Shown here in pieces: positions 51,969 to 63,703 of a stretch of DNA of 64,000 nucleotides (positions are counted from its first letter, which is position 1; each line of letters begins with the position of its first letter). A model generated the notes under the pieces. That model did not search any database, was not told where the DNA came from, and was given only the letters and a program-made list of their open reading frames with translations. Source of the stretch: Parastagonospora avenae f. sp. tritici 18332-5 (Eukaryota; Ascomycota; Dothideomycetes; Pleosporales; Phaeosphaeriaceae); the NCBI GenBank assembly GCA_022559985.1, contig JAFJTR010000014.1, positions 62,001 through 126,000 of the forward strand, written 5' to 3'. Both the position numbers and the translations under genes were made by a program.

Positions 51969-53935
51969 CTATCCACCAACGGGCGTATCAGCACGCTCCT
52001 GCGGCGTATCAAACAGGGGGTTGAGGCCCAACAACTTCATACCATTGCCCAACACGATCCTGGTAGCTCCCAGCAGAGCTGCGAGTCCGGGTGTCATCTC
52101 AACCTCACCGTCTTCTTCGTCGAGACAATTGGGCAGCTGCTCCGTGATATTGGCGAGGTATATTACGATGCCGGACGCTTCAAGTGAAGTGAAAGTCGCT
52201 TTCACAACCTCCGGATATTGTGCCAGAGTTCGCAGGAGATTAGCTTGATCTTCATCCGCCAGTCCTTCAATGTCCTCTTCAGATAAGGCCGCTGTTACGG
52301 TGTGACCAGACAGCATGGTGGATATCTTCGCATACCAGTATTGTAGATCCGGACCTGAGCCAAGCTTGAAGGCCACCATCGACCCAGTATCGAAAGCATG
52401 GACGGTTGATGTGCGAGAAGAAAGCTCTTGCACAAGTAGCGCTGAGACCGCAAGACTATTGTGAGTTTGTTTAGAGGTGCCCAACAAGGTCGCCTTCTCT
52501 ACATCCGCCTCTGGGGGTGTTGCGATCGCATCTTCGCACTTGTCAAGAATATTCTGCGGTTTGTAACCCTTTCCGAGAGTGCTGGCCATCTTCGACACTT
52601 CACTGAACTTGAAATGTTTCAGCTTTGCTGCAATGTCTTTGTCCAGAGCCTCCAAGATCTTGAACACCTGGGTGAAGTGGACGCTGTTGTCGCTTGCGAC
52701 CACATAGATCATCTTGTCGAACTCGTACTTTCTCGACCGCTCGAACACTGCTGCTAGATCTCGCAAAATATATGTGCTGCTACCGCTCCGGTCACGCACA
52801 ATAGCATGGCCGGCTTTTGCTCCGATCTTTGTCATGTCTATCATCCATGCGCCGGAGCTCTCTTCAGATATGTTCTTGTCTTTCAGCATTTGCTCCACCT
52901 CGACCATAGTCTCGGTGCTGACTTTGGATTCGCCAGAGTACTCGTCAAATCGGACGCCTAGCCTTTCGTAGAAGCTGGTGTAGTGTGCAACCATGACACC
53001 TCGGACTCGCTCCCAAAAGGCTCTCAATTCCTCGTCCCCTGCTTCCAGCCTCTTGAAGGCTTCATTGCGCTCAGCAAAGATGCCTCTGCTCTCAATATCG
53101 GCTTGGGCCTCGCCCTCGTCTTTGCCCTCCCGAGCTGCATCATCGCGAGCTTTCCTGCTTTCAGCTTGCTCGGGCTGGAATTCGGCTTCAATCTGGTGGT
53201 ACACTTCTAGGAGATGCCCCACAGGGTCAGCTTCGTACGCTTCCTGTGACCCAAATTTTGACCAGCCCACATACAACAGGGCAATCGGCTTGCCCCAATC
53301 TCCAAGGTAGTTGATCCTTTGTACGTCCCAGCCGTGCAGCTCGTACAATCTGCCGATGAAAGCCCCAATTATGGTACTTCGAAGGTGTTTACCTTGGAAC
53401 TCGCTAACAATGTTCGGCGATGAAAATTCAACAATCAGCTTCTTTTGTTCCTCCGTTCCTACCAGACGCTGTGTATCGGCACCGTAGTTGTGGTCTCCGT
53501 CAAGAATGCAGTGCAGCAGGAGACGAGCCATGGCTGCAGCCTTGACGAATATGCGCAGATGCACCCCGTCCAAAAAAGGCAAGGGAAATAGGGGGTGGTC
53601 GCTGGGGAACTGAAGTGCATCAGCATCATTCGTTGGGTGTCCGCATCATCATGATTTTGAAATACCTCTTTCATAATCTCCACGGCCAGCTGATTCACTT
53701 GGGAGCCTGGTCGCAATCTCGGAAGTACTACAGCGAGATCCCCGCACAAGATGCTGTTCGGCCATTGAATCGACTTCTGGGCATCATCCTCACTACATCC
53801 TGCGACATCTACTAGGAGTTTTGTCAAGTGTGCACGAAATACATCGAGGGGGTGTACCAGTGCTTCCGCAGCCTTGCCGTCAGTTGAAGCATTGGTCAAG
53901 CTCAGGGATGATATGATTTGGTCTAAAGTGTCCAT
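51969..53935 (-). CDS. Arginyl-tRNA synthetase (class Ia) with altered HIGH motif
   Basis: Exon 1 (53935-53666) and exon 2 (53609-51969) flank a 56-bp intron (GTATTT..TTCAG); 636 residues, near yeast ArgRS (607). It charges tRNA-Arg. The catalytic start reads VEFSSPNIVSEFQGKHLRS, so the usual HAGH of ArgRS is replaced by QGKH at about 162-165. The following INYLGDWGKPIALLYVGW block is conserved. Further family marks are GAWMIDMTKIGAKAGHAIVR, DGSSTYILRDLAA-like text (SGSSTYILRDLAAVFER), IYVVASDNSVHFTQVFKIL and the anticodon-binding domain ending LLGLNPLFDTPQERADTPVGG. The N-terminal additional domain is short. Whether this is the main, mitochondrial or a paralogous enzyme cannot be told. Confidence 0.88.
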
Positions 53936-54309
53936 ACTGTCAAGTTCGCCGTGTATGAAGTCGCACCTTGAAAGTCTTCGAGGCGAAAGGTGGGCATACC
54001 TGTAGCGCTCTACCTTACGCCTTCTTCTACCTAGACGGCGTCTATTTGTTATCTTTCAGCCTCATCAGTGTGCGGGGTAACACGTTGACAACAGAGGGGT
54101 ATTCGTGTTGCTCACTCATTGGCAAACTCGCAATACCCTGTAATTGCAGTGAAGGGGGTTCGTGGCCCATCATGCAATGCAGGCAGCAGTGGAGAGTTCT
54201 TATTCGTACTTCTACTACACTACGCCCTGTCCACGGCTGAAGTCGCTGCGCTTGAAGATGTACGTGGCAGGTCTCAGTGAGGTGTTAACACGCACTATGC
54301 TGCAGCAAA
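53936..54309. other. Intergenic between ArgRS and CorA-like gene A
   Basis: About 370 bp, upstream of ArgRS and downstream of gene A. No further feature. Confidence 0.5.
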
Positions 54310-56349
54310 TTACCCTCGCTCTCTGACTACAGGATACGTGGCTCTCCGTCGAATGAGCCTTGGAATAGATCCGGGTTGTATCGTATTCTCATGGTCACCT
54401 CGCCTCGCTGCTGTTGCAAGCGATCCAACTTTGCCCCACCATACCGATAGCTGCTGGCCATGACCGAACCACCCTCTTGCAGGCAAACGAAGAACATACA
54501 GAACTACCGTAATAAAGATTACACCACCTGTGAAAGACCAAATGTTCCGCGGAAAAGTAAGGGACGTGGCCGGGATCGCGAAGAACGTGCTCACAACAGT
54601 GATAGGGCAGATGAGCAGGATAGTCAGCCCAGTGTTTTTGTTTGCCTCCACCATCAATCGGACTTCGAGCGCGCGTTCCAGCTTTTCGCATTCCTCTTGG
54701 ACATCCAACAAATCTCCGTTGAAGCCTTTTAAGTCGTCAACGGCGGCATGAACCAAGTGTAGCGCTCGCTGAATGCGCTTTGCTGAGGCACTTGGTGTTG
54801 AAATGAGATCAGAGAAGTATCCGATGTCACCGTTGTTCGATATGAAGGTATCCCACGCCTTGATTGTTTCTCGAATGGTGCGAAGAAGTTGCCTGAGTAT
54901 CTGCAACATGGTACGAGTCCAGGAAGAGGCTGAGGCAATATTACCGCAGTAGAAAGGGCCGCGGCCGATACTGGCGAAGAAAGGTCGCGTACAGGCGAAA
55001 TCGTTGAACGCGGACTCGATTACCTGGACCACTCGAGCCCACTCTCCAACTATTTGTTTGAATCTTTCGAGGAGGGTTACAAGAAAGTATTCTCGTGGGT
55101 TCCAGATGGGGTCGTTCGCATTGATTTCGCCCCTCGTGATCTGATCGGCCTGATACCCGTCTTCGGAGAACTCATAGTCGCCCATTTCACGGTCTTCATC
55201 ATGATCGTTGTCCTCAAAACAATAGACCGTGTATCGTTTCTCACTTGTCCCGCACAGGACGAGAGATATCTGAGCTTGAACAAGCTCCAGTGGTTCCTGG
55301 CTGAATGAAGATTGCGATAACTGCGCTAGAAACGATAGGTCAATGCGGGCCCGCTGCAACTTTGCGGCGTACCCCTTCGATGAGGGCTTTTTCCTTCGCA
55401 AAACGAAGTGGGGCAAATGGTACTGCAGCTGGTATATAGATAGTCCATAATCCTTCAAAACATGTATCAGCCAACAATTCTATACTAACATAGTAACAAA
55501 ATCGTACCGAGAGTTTGACTTTCAGAGCAGTTCTCAAAGAAACGTATTTCTCTAGAAATTCCTTCAATGCTTCGTGGAGATGATGCGGTGCAGTCTCTGT
55601 TACAGCAAGGATGTCGTAGCTATCTGGATTTGCGATGAACCTGTGTCAAAGTGAGTCCGATTACAACATAGCGGTAGTACATTACTTACACCAGCCGCCT
55701 ATCAGAATCTGGAAGATCTGGATGGTTGTAGCGCTATTTCCTGGGTTAGTCTTCTCTAACTTGCTATGGGGAGCGGAATTGTTACCTTCCTCCTCAGATT
55801 CTCAAGTAACAATTCTGCAGTAAGCGGTGCAGGATAGCGCCGTGAGTCCGGCAAATAGCGATTTGGGGTAGCTCTTTGGCTCGCATTCGAAATACTCACA
55901 ACTCCAGGGGAGACCATGTGTTCTGATGCATGGGGCGCGTTCTCCACGGAAAGCGCACAAGATATGTCTCCACCTACAGGAGACTCTTCTGGGATTGAAG
56001 CGGCAGCGATTGTGTCAGAGGTTGCTACCAAAGCAATAATAGAATCCTGATGGTACGAGGCAAAGGTCCGATCATCCATCCATGCGGAGCCCAGCTTGCC
56101 TTGTTCACGGATTTCTGAAACCAGAGCATTCTGAGAGTACTGAATCACTGCTTCTAGCTCGAAAGACGTTGCATCTCCTCCATAAGCTTCCAGAAATAAT
56201 TTTACACCTTCATCGGTTGGAGAAAAACGCTTGAGCTCATCCACGTACGGTGTATCTCTCGGTATCCTATCATTGGAGAACTCCCCATCCCACTTTTTCG
56301 CGAATGAAAGCAGAAAGCTCCATGGAATGGCTGCTTCTCCAGGTGCCAT
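54310..56349 (-). CDS. CorA-like two-TM membrane protein, gene A
   Basis: Four exons: 56349-55786, 55733-55690, 55640-55508 and 55452-54310, introns 49-55 bp; 627 residues. The cytosolic N-terminal region holds the family blocks KRYNHPDLPDSDRRLVFIAN (across introns 1-2), TETAPHHLHEALKEFLEKYV, and GLSIYQLQYHLPHFVLRR. A basal middle part includes QAQISLVLCGTSEKRYTVY. A long helix follows, from GDIGYFSDLISTPSASAKRI to ECEKLERALEVRLMVEANKN, as in the CorA stalk. Two TM helices are GLTILLICPITVVSTFFAIP and IWSFTGGVIFITVVLYVL. The Mg-channel GMN motif is absent, so metal transport is not implied. Fungal relatives are usually labelled hypothetical or CorA-like. It is a paralogue of the gene at 60963-63208. 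Confidence 0.75.
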
Positions 56350-59300
56350 ATACGCTCTGTCTGAATATCGTTAGCATAATCTCGTTTCCACAGCGGATGG
56401 TTCCTCATGCTTTATCGTTATCAGACAGGCCGACAATACTCGTCTTTCAAGTTTTGTCTAAAGAATGCACACTGCAATTCGAATTCTCGTGCATGGCATT
56501 GCTCATAATTTTCATGCTTGTGTGAGAGTTCTCAGGAGCGCCGCAAATGTATCTGCGTAAAAGGGATCGTCTTCCCATCTCGAGTGTTGAGGTAAACCAC
56601 CCTTATATATGGGCCAATGACGTTACACACGCTGCAACACCTCTTCGTGCGCTGTTGTCCGTTGTTGCTTCGACCCGTTGCCTGATATTACCCCTCCCAA
56701 CCGACACTCGTTGGTCCGTTATGGCAACGGCGAGCTTCATTCGAGACACGTAGTGTATTGCCTAAGAAAGAAGGCGGCTGTCCGAAAAGTCGGTTGCCCT
56801 CTTTTTCCATACCAGTGACGGAATGGACCAGGTGGCCTGTACAAAATAAAATGATAACAGCCATACTATGCGATTGATGGGTGCGCAAATGGTCAGCTCC
56901 AATCTCGATGAAGTCGGCTATTATGATGTGTGTTTGACGTGGCCATGTCTCCATCAATCGCACCAACGATCTAATCGCACAGCCGCACTTGGAGATGTAA
57001 AAGGACCTCGGGGTGCAGGGCACACCGCATCCTCAGCCTCGTTGGGCCGCATTTAGGGTGAATCTGACGCGTGTGTTGTGCATATGTCAGCCTCATTGCC
57101 GGGTTGACAACCGCAACCTTATGCTTATATATGACCGAAATTCTGGAAATGACTCTACTTAGGTATCATGCATGTAGCGCCCAGCGTACTGGAAGCCTGT
57201 ATGTTCCAGCGATGCCTAGGAACTGCCAGTCTCTCAGAGACGAATCTGTGTTCGAAGGCTCCGGACATTGCCCTCCGCTCTCGAAGCGGGAGCTAGCACC
57301 GGCGGTAGATGCGAAGCCCAATATGTGGTCCAAGGCGTAGCCCAAGCTTGGCTGTAAGGCTGATGGAGGGGTTTATCCTTCTGCAACGGCGCATTCGATA
57401 TCAGAGGTTATCTTGACACAGTTTGCAAGAACGAGTGGCGATTGCAATGCAATAAGTGGTCTCGTGGGAAATTTTCTGGATTCTCGGCTACGTGCTCTTT
57501 TCACCAGTAGGCATTTTTCATGACCTTAGAAGAGCGTCAGCATCTTATCAATGTATGATGTGCTAGTCATACGGCAAAGCGACCCACAAGAAAGGCATGG
57601 AGCTGTACATGACTTACATGGCTTCCCGGGCCGCCCTGGACTGCCCAGCAGCTTCAGAGTCTCATGATTCTAGCGGTGGCTTGCCCCATCCCGCTGAGGC
57701 GGAGCCGTGAGGGAAACCGAGATGCGGGTCCTCTCCTCCCACAGGCGCTCTGTGGCGATAACAAGGGGGGTCCATTGGGCCAGTTCGACACGGAAAAGGC
57801 TCGTGAGACCGCACTTGAACGCGTGCGGTCTTGCAATAGGCACACCTTCCGTAGCCACACCCGGGGCACCCTGTGGTTGCGATTGGTATGCTGGTTTGTC
57901 CGCAATGGCACTTTGATGGTCAGCTTGACCTCAATAAATGGAATTGTGAAGCCAGCCACCCACGCAATGCCAGATATATATATGCTTCTTCTTGGCCTGC
58001 GGAGTTGTGAGCGTCCACTGGCCCGGTCTGGCCTGATGCTAGCTACCATAGTAAATTGTTCACCGGTGGTGTATTAGGCGACCTAGACATGCATGTGAGC
58101 CTAACCACAATATACCTCGTGAAGCTGTACATACGGCCTGGTCTGTTCCGTAGGAATCCTTATATTGACACCATGAAGAGAGGAATTTTGTCGAATCCCG
58201 GGGAGGGGCGTGTAGAGGCGTTCTGCAAGCCTGATTGCGCCGATTGGCCTGTGCCTCCGGGTTACTATTGATATACGCAATCTCCTTCACAATCCGGAGG
58301 TGCATTTTGGTGACACGGACATGCGTAGTACCACTATCGCGCTCGCTACGCATGTACCGGCACAAAGAAAGTACAAGGTAGGATCTCGTTCCACCATCAA
58401 AGTGGCTCAAGCCGTTGGAAAATTCGAAGCCAAGAACACAGGCGCGGTCGATTCAGCCTGCATGATTGTGTATGCAGATGCGTCACGCGCAAGGTTCGCC
58501 TACATACGTGCGTCATGACCAGGTCTGTGCGACTTGGCGAAACAAAAACGGTATGTGCTTATTCCTAGGAAACTTGCTGTCAACATTTGTATATATTCAT
58601 CGAAATTGCAAAGATAAACTAGTATTCAGATTTCTATGAAGAGCTTCATGTAGTTTGGAAAGAAACGCATCTGCTCTGAAATGATGTGAGTCCGAGGTGA
58701 TATAAGAGAGCTGACCGAGGGATAGCTTGCTGGAGACGGGCATGTCCGCTCTTACTAGCTGCAGATCGCCTTCGTCTGCCATGAATGTTTTGGCACTCGA
58801 GCAAAGCATTATAGAACTGACTGTCCGATGGCGATCGATGGCTCAACTACGCCTGATTCGTGCCAGCACAGTCTAATTACGAAGACTACCACACCTAGCA
58901 GATGGTGTACGACTTGAGTCGCTCGCTGAAGATGAGCAGACAGTCAAGTCTCTACCAGCAGGCCATTCGTATCGAGACTAGCTTTAGGAATTAGTAACTC
59001 TCAGTAATATGGGCTGCTGATAGATTGAAAAGAATCCGGAGTTTGACAGGAGTACTTTGTGTTTACCTGTAGGACAGGACAGGATATGGAGAATCCTCAG
59101 CTCATCCTTCACTTCCTCACTCGTGCTGTACTAGAATCTTTCTTACATTTTTCTCAAAAGTCCAGCTGGTATGCATCGAGCGCATCCTGATTCATGCAAG
59201 CCTGGTCGCTCTTGTCATCGGCGACCAACTCAAGCTAAGAGTCTATAAATCGAATGTTCCAAGGTCGATGATAGCAGATCAATGGTGCTTGGCTCTAGCG

Positions 59301-60962
59301 CTAAGCCGGGGTATACGCGTGCTTCTGCTCTACTGTGCCTTTCATCGTATCAATGTTGAACCCAGTGCAAGAACGAAGTCTTATGGAGAGTTTATTCAAA
59401 TGCCTAGCTGCGCTAGAATTTGTAACACCGAGCAACAGGATCGAAATATGGCGGCGGCCAGACTCGAGTGCTAGCGTGAATGATAGTGACAAGCGACGTA
59501 TGTTCCCAGCATATAGGACGTCTAGAGTCATAGTCACTCGGACAAAGGACGTAGTACTGCTTTGACCGCCCAAAATTCCGGTATGTGAAGTTACGTTGTC
59601 AAGTCATGACACACAAACACAAACAGATGAGTACTAAGTTCACCGCCATGCCAGTGAGGTAATAACCCTTCTTAGCTTCATAGTGTCTCCCTATGGCTTG
59701 AGGTATGTCTGGCCATCTAAAGGACACAATGTCGCGCATGTAGTCGTACAATAGTGAAGCAAGGTTAAGGGTTGAACAGGGACGAAGCTCAGACGCCAAC
59801 CTTCACGTTGGTAGAGTCAATAACGTACCCGCAGTGACTATGGTTCTTCGTATGCCATGTGTTTACTCACAGTATAAGTAGATCGACTAATCAACGCGTG
59901 CAACGTCTAGTGTTCCATGTGGCGAAAACGGCTCGTCAGTGAAACAACTGTACTGTGGTCCCCTCAGAAGTTTTAACGGAGGCAAATGTGAGGCTTGTGC
60001 TCACCAGCCTTTGTTATTAGCTCTCCCGTACTAGATTGCGCAGGTAACGCTCAGGCCTCTTTTTGCCTCCCTTGAAACTTCTGAGGGGTGGGGGTGAGGG
60101 GGACCACAATAGTGCAATGCGCAATCCAAGAAGAAAGCCACGTAGTCAACTCATAGCGTATGAGCTTACCGGCATATGAAATGAGCACCACTGTATTGTC
60201 TCGTGTCCAGCCTGATCTCATCTGGTATCAGACATCGACGATCGCCATGCCACTATGAATCCGCAATTGTGTCAAAGATAAAGTAAGTGCACGCGTAGCT
60301 TCGCAATTCTTTCCCTGATCCTTATTGTCCACACTTAGGGAGTAGAGGCCACGGAAATTTTGTGCAACAAAGAATTCCAGGGGATGTAGCGCTAGTACGG
60401 CTTGCTGCTTGACATCTCATTTCAGACTCTTATGCGCATGAGTTTTGCTATTGACATGGGTGAGATTTTGTGCTTTATGTGCTGCCGGGAAGGACAGAAG
60501 TCGAGGTCACAACATATCAGTAATCGGGTGTAGTTCCACTTGACGAGACACTCGCCAACTGAACAGGCACCCTGTTCTCCTGTGCATACAGAGGCGTATG
60601 AAAGTGAACTAGAAGAAAGATGTGGTCTTTGCCTCTTGTGATGACAGGAACGGCACGACAGCGTTATGTTGTCAACGTATCTAAGCTGGAATTCCACTAC
60701 TCAAAAAGACTTTCAGTTTCCAGCACTGCGTATATTTTCGCAGTATCATCGGCATTATCTGGAATACCCTGACGTATGTATCAGTATTGAGTAGGACTGC
60801 GCAGCCGCCAGGATCTAACGGACTACTCAGTCCAAACCCCAATTAGAACGAAAGACATTCCGCAATCCTCGCACGCCGACCCCATTCTATTAGGGCTGAG
60901 GTGATCTGACTCCGACCTCCCCTGCCTCCGAGTCAGCTTGAACACTCCGAGCGACCCGTATC
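56350..60962. other. Gene-poor stretch between two paralogues, 4.6 kb
   Basis: Between CorA-like genes A and B. Frames up to 137 codons occur (57664-58077) but none looks like a known protein. A minus-strand fragment near 58597-58809 faintly recalls the exon-3 block of gene A. The only clear element is the inverted-repeat unit at 59954-60108. Confidence 0.5.
59954..60108. mobile_element. MITE-like element with imperfect terminal inverted repeats
   Basis: The left end, TGTGGTCCCC then TCAGAAGTTTTAACGGAGGC, matches the reverse complement of the right end, which reads TGTGGTCCCC, a 12-base insert, then CCTCAGAAGTTTCAAGGGAGGC. The total is 155 bp with no coding capacity. No clear target-site duplication is visible. 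This fits a non-autonomous DNA transposon or a large hairpin. Confidence 0.6.
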
Positions 60963-63208
60963 TCACCTACCTTGATCCGATGCCGACACGGCACGCCTTC
61001 CGAGCGGAGCCGGCTGCCTCCACGGAGACAGACGAAGCAACTTTCCCGAGTGCTCCAGAAGGACGGCGAGCAGACGGAGAATTATCATGAGGATGATAGT
61101 GGATAATACAAACGTCTTCGTGTTGCGCGAGAAGGAAAATATGTCCTTCTCGGAGCCGAAATACTGCAAAACCATGCCAAATGGCGTTGTGAGGAGCAGT
61201 AACTGGTATTGGATCAGTCATCGTTCGTCGGCCGAACTCTGATTGCGCAAGACCTCACCTCGACGTTCACACGCGTGCTCAGACTGGTCTTCGCTGCATC
61301 TGCTTGGTTCGCGCGTGCTGCTTCGGTACTTTGCTCGTTCAACTTGCGGATCTCCTTGTTGAGGGCGATGGTAGATTCTGCAAGTGCTTGCGTCTGTCGT
61401 TGTATATCGTGAGACTTCACACTTAGCTCGTTACTCTGTTGAGTCATAACATTGCTTTGTGCCGTCAAGCGATTACTCTCAAGACTTAGCAAGTGTCCAA
61501 GCTAGAGCAGGAGTCAGTCTTTGCTTATTGCTTGGAAGATGGGATCATACGTGAGTGGCCCGACGTTTCCATGCGTCGTCCAACGAGGTCAACTCGAGAT
61601 GGAGGTCTGCCATTTTCTCGAAAGACTCCTTGATGCTGTTCCTGAGTAGACTGATGTTCGGGTCTACTATATCGGAGAAGTAAGCCATATCCCCACCAGG
61701 CACACTGAACCGTTCGTGTGCTCTCAGATTCATCGAAAGTGCGTCGATCAGCTTGCGCGATAGCTGCATAGATTGCAATGTCCAGTCGAGTGTCTTCTGT
61801 ATATCGGTGGCGACAGGATGCGTGGTGCCGTTGCTGCTCTTTAACGGGACTTCGTCTCTCTTGCGTGCCGTTAGCTGTGTCCGCCACATAAGAGGATTAG
61901 TGTTACCCATTGCTGCGTGCGTTCTTGAATGGTACGCACCAGGTACAACCATTCCTTCAGTATCAGCTGGCATCGAACTGCAACTATCTGTAGCCAGTAT
62001 CTTCGTGCATCCCAAGTGGGCATGTCAGCATCTTTGATATGGTCATCGTCACGATCGGCCGCGAAATAGTCCATGTTCGGCTCATCCTCGTCATGACCGA
62101 GGGCTGGTTGAGCATCTAACCCGGTGTTCGCAAAAGCATACCCCGTCCATTGTGTATTACTCCATCCACAAAGTACAACAGAAATGTGAGCTTGTCGGAT
62201 TTTGTATGTTGATGAGTTTCCCGAAGGATTGACAGGGTCCAAGAAAGAGAGATCATTTGAAGTATGTCTTGAGGTCGCGGCGTTTGGCTTGCAACCGTCT
62301 TCCCGCAATATCAGGTAGGCAAGATGGAACTCGAGGCGGAAAGTGATGAAACCACTCATCTGAAGTCTCGTAAGCTGAGCATTGACATCGAGTAGCCCAC
62401 GACTCACTGGTATAAAGACCCGAAAAGCGCTTGCCAGGGTTACATGCTTACAAACGGCGTCTCTCAGCGCGTTGATCTCGTCAGTTCCTGCACTTTCTGC
62501 AAGAGCGACAATGAAAGCTGGTGTTAGTTTGGAGATGTAACTTGTACGTCATTAGCAAATCAATGAGTCCGTGTGAGCTTGAGACTCACACCAATCGCCT
62601 ATCAACATCTGGCAACTCGCCATGTCCAAACCGCTGAGCGAGTTAATCACCATGTGACTCCCAGGCGATTCATGTATCCGACTCACCTCGTGTCTGAGAG
62701 CTTGGCGCAAGCTTGGGCAGTCGAGAACCTGCGTTGCTCGATTGTTACCGCTCGCGAATTCGCGATCGTCCAACCAAGCCCAGGGTTCAGCATCTGGTAT
62801 TGATCCATTCTGCTTAGCTTCTCTTGAGAACATTGCTCGGACGGTTCTAGCTTCCCAAGAAGGGATCGAGCCTTCAAGCTCTTCGACGAGGAGGTCCAAA
62901 AGGTCTTCGTCGGTTACGATTTGAGCTGACCCTCCCATCTGCTCCTTAATTTCCTTCATAACTGCATCATCCTCACTCAAAGCCTCATTAGCCCTAAATC
63001 TTTTCAATTGCTCACCCAAAAAGAACCCAGCTGAGACAGCCCTTGGCGTATGGAACGTTGTAGGCCAGTACTTCTCTGGGATGACATGTGCACGTTTCTT
63101 TTGGCGACGGTGCTTCGGGCTGTTGTGTTTGCTATGCGTCTGAGTAAATCCGACGGATGTCCGTTCGATGCCACGTTTGGCCCGATTTGTAAGGTTTACA
63201 GATTGCAT
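60963..63208 (-). CDS. CorA-like two-TM membrane protein, gene B
   Basis: Six exons: 63208-62590, 62517-62408, 62359-61907, 61859-61551, 61501-61259 and 61202-60963; introns 47-73 bp; 657 residues. It aligns in order with gene A: FIVALAESAGTDEINALRDA, then FRLEFHLAYLILRE, then RQAHISVVLCGWSNTQWTGY, and GDMAYFSDIVDPNISLLRNS. A coiled-coil stalk follows (ESNRLTAQSNVMTQQSNELS). Two C-terminal hydrophobic segments are LLLLTTPFGMVLQYFG and FVLSTIILMIILRLLAVLL. As in gene A, no GMN motif is seen. The N-terminal 65 residues are basic (RRQKKRAHVIPEKYW). The 48-bp intron between exons 2 and 3 keeps the frame if retained. The exon 3 donor was chosen at GTAACA, with a GCTAAC branch. Confidence 0.7.
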
Positions 63209-63703
63209 AACGAAGGAATTGAAGGATTATTGAAGAGATGTGTGGTAAATAGAAAGTTGGTGGCTGAGAGGAAGCGGGTGTACCCTAAGGAAGAAGCTCA
63301 CAACTCAACATGTTGAAGAGTGACGATAAGCAGCTGCGATCATCTACGAGATTAAAAGGTGTCATGAAACAGTTAGGCATACAACCATAAGCGCGCGGCA
63401 AGAGGTTGGATATAGACCTGGTGTCCATACAATAAGACGGTGATCGACCATGGTCAAATTCGTGTCGTCATACTCATACTGCCATTGTGCCTAGGTATCG
63501 CACACGGATGGATACTCGGTGTATCATTCTGAAATAGGATGCGGAGGCACGAGAGTGACAGAATGAAGTGTCATGTTCAGCCCGAGGTCGCCGTAGCGAT
63601 AGACGGCAACTTAGCGCCCCCATCGTCATCGCTTGAGCACCAAGCTTCCCTCTCCAAACATCGACTCTCCAATTGCGCACCCGTGCTGCATTTTACCGCC
63701 AGA
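63209..63703. other. Upstream region between divergent genes
   Basis: About 500 bp between CorA-like gene B and the M20 peptidase. No gene or repeat recognised. Confidence 0.5.

Noticed and set aside
57664..58077. Overlapping frames of 137 (plus) and 131 (minus) codons
   Set aside because: Neither has a recognisable domain or splice context. The overlap of long frames on both strands points to composition.
58597..58809. Possible fragment of a third CorA-like copy
   Set aside because: Only one helix-like stretch (KLHEALHRNLNTSLSLQF) resembles gene A exon 3. No neighbouring blocks align in order.
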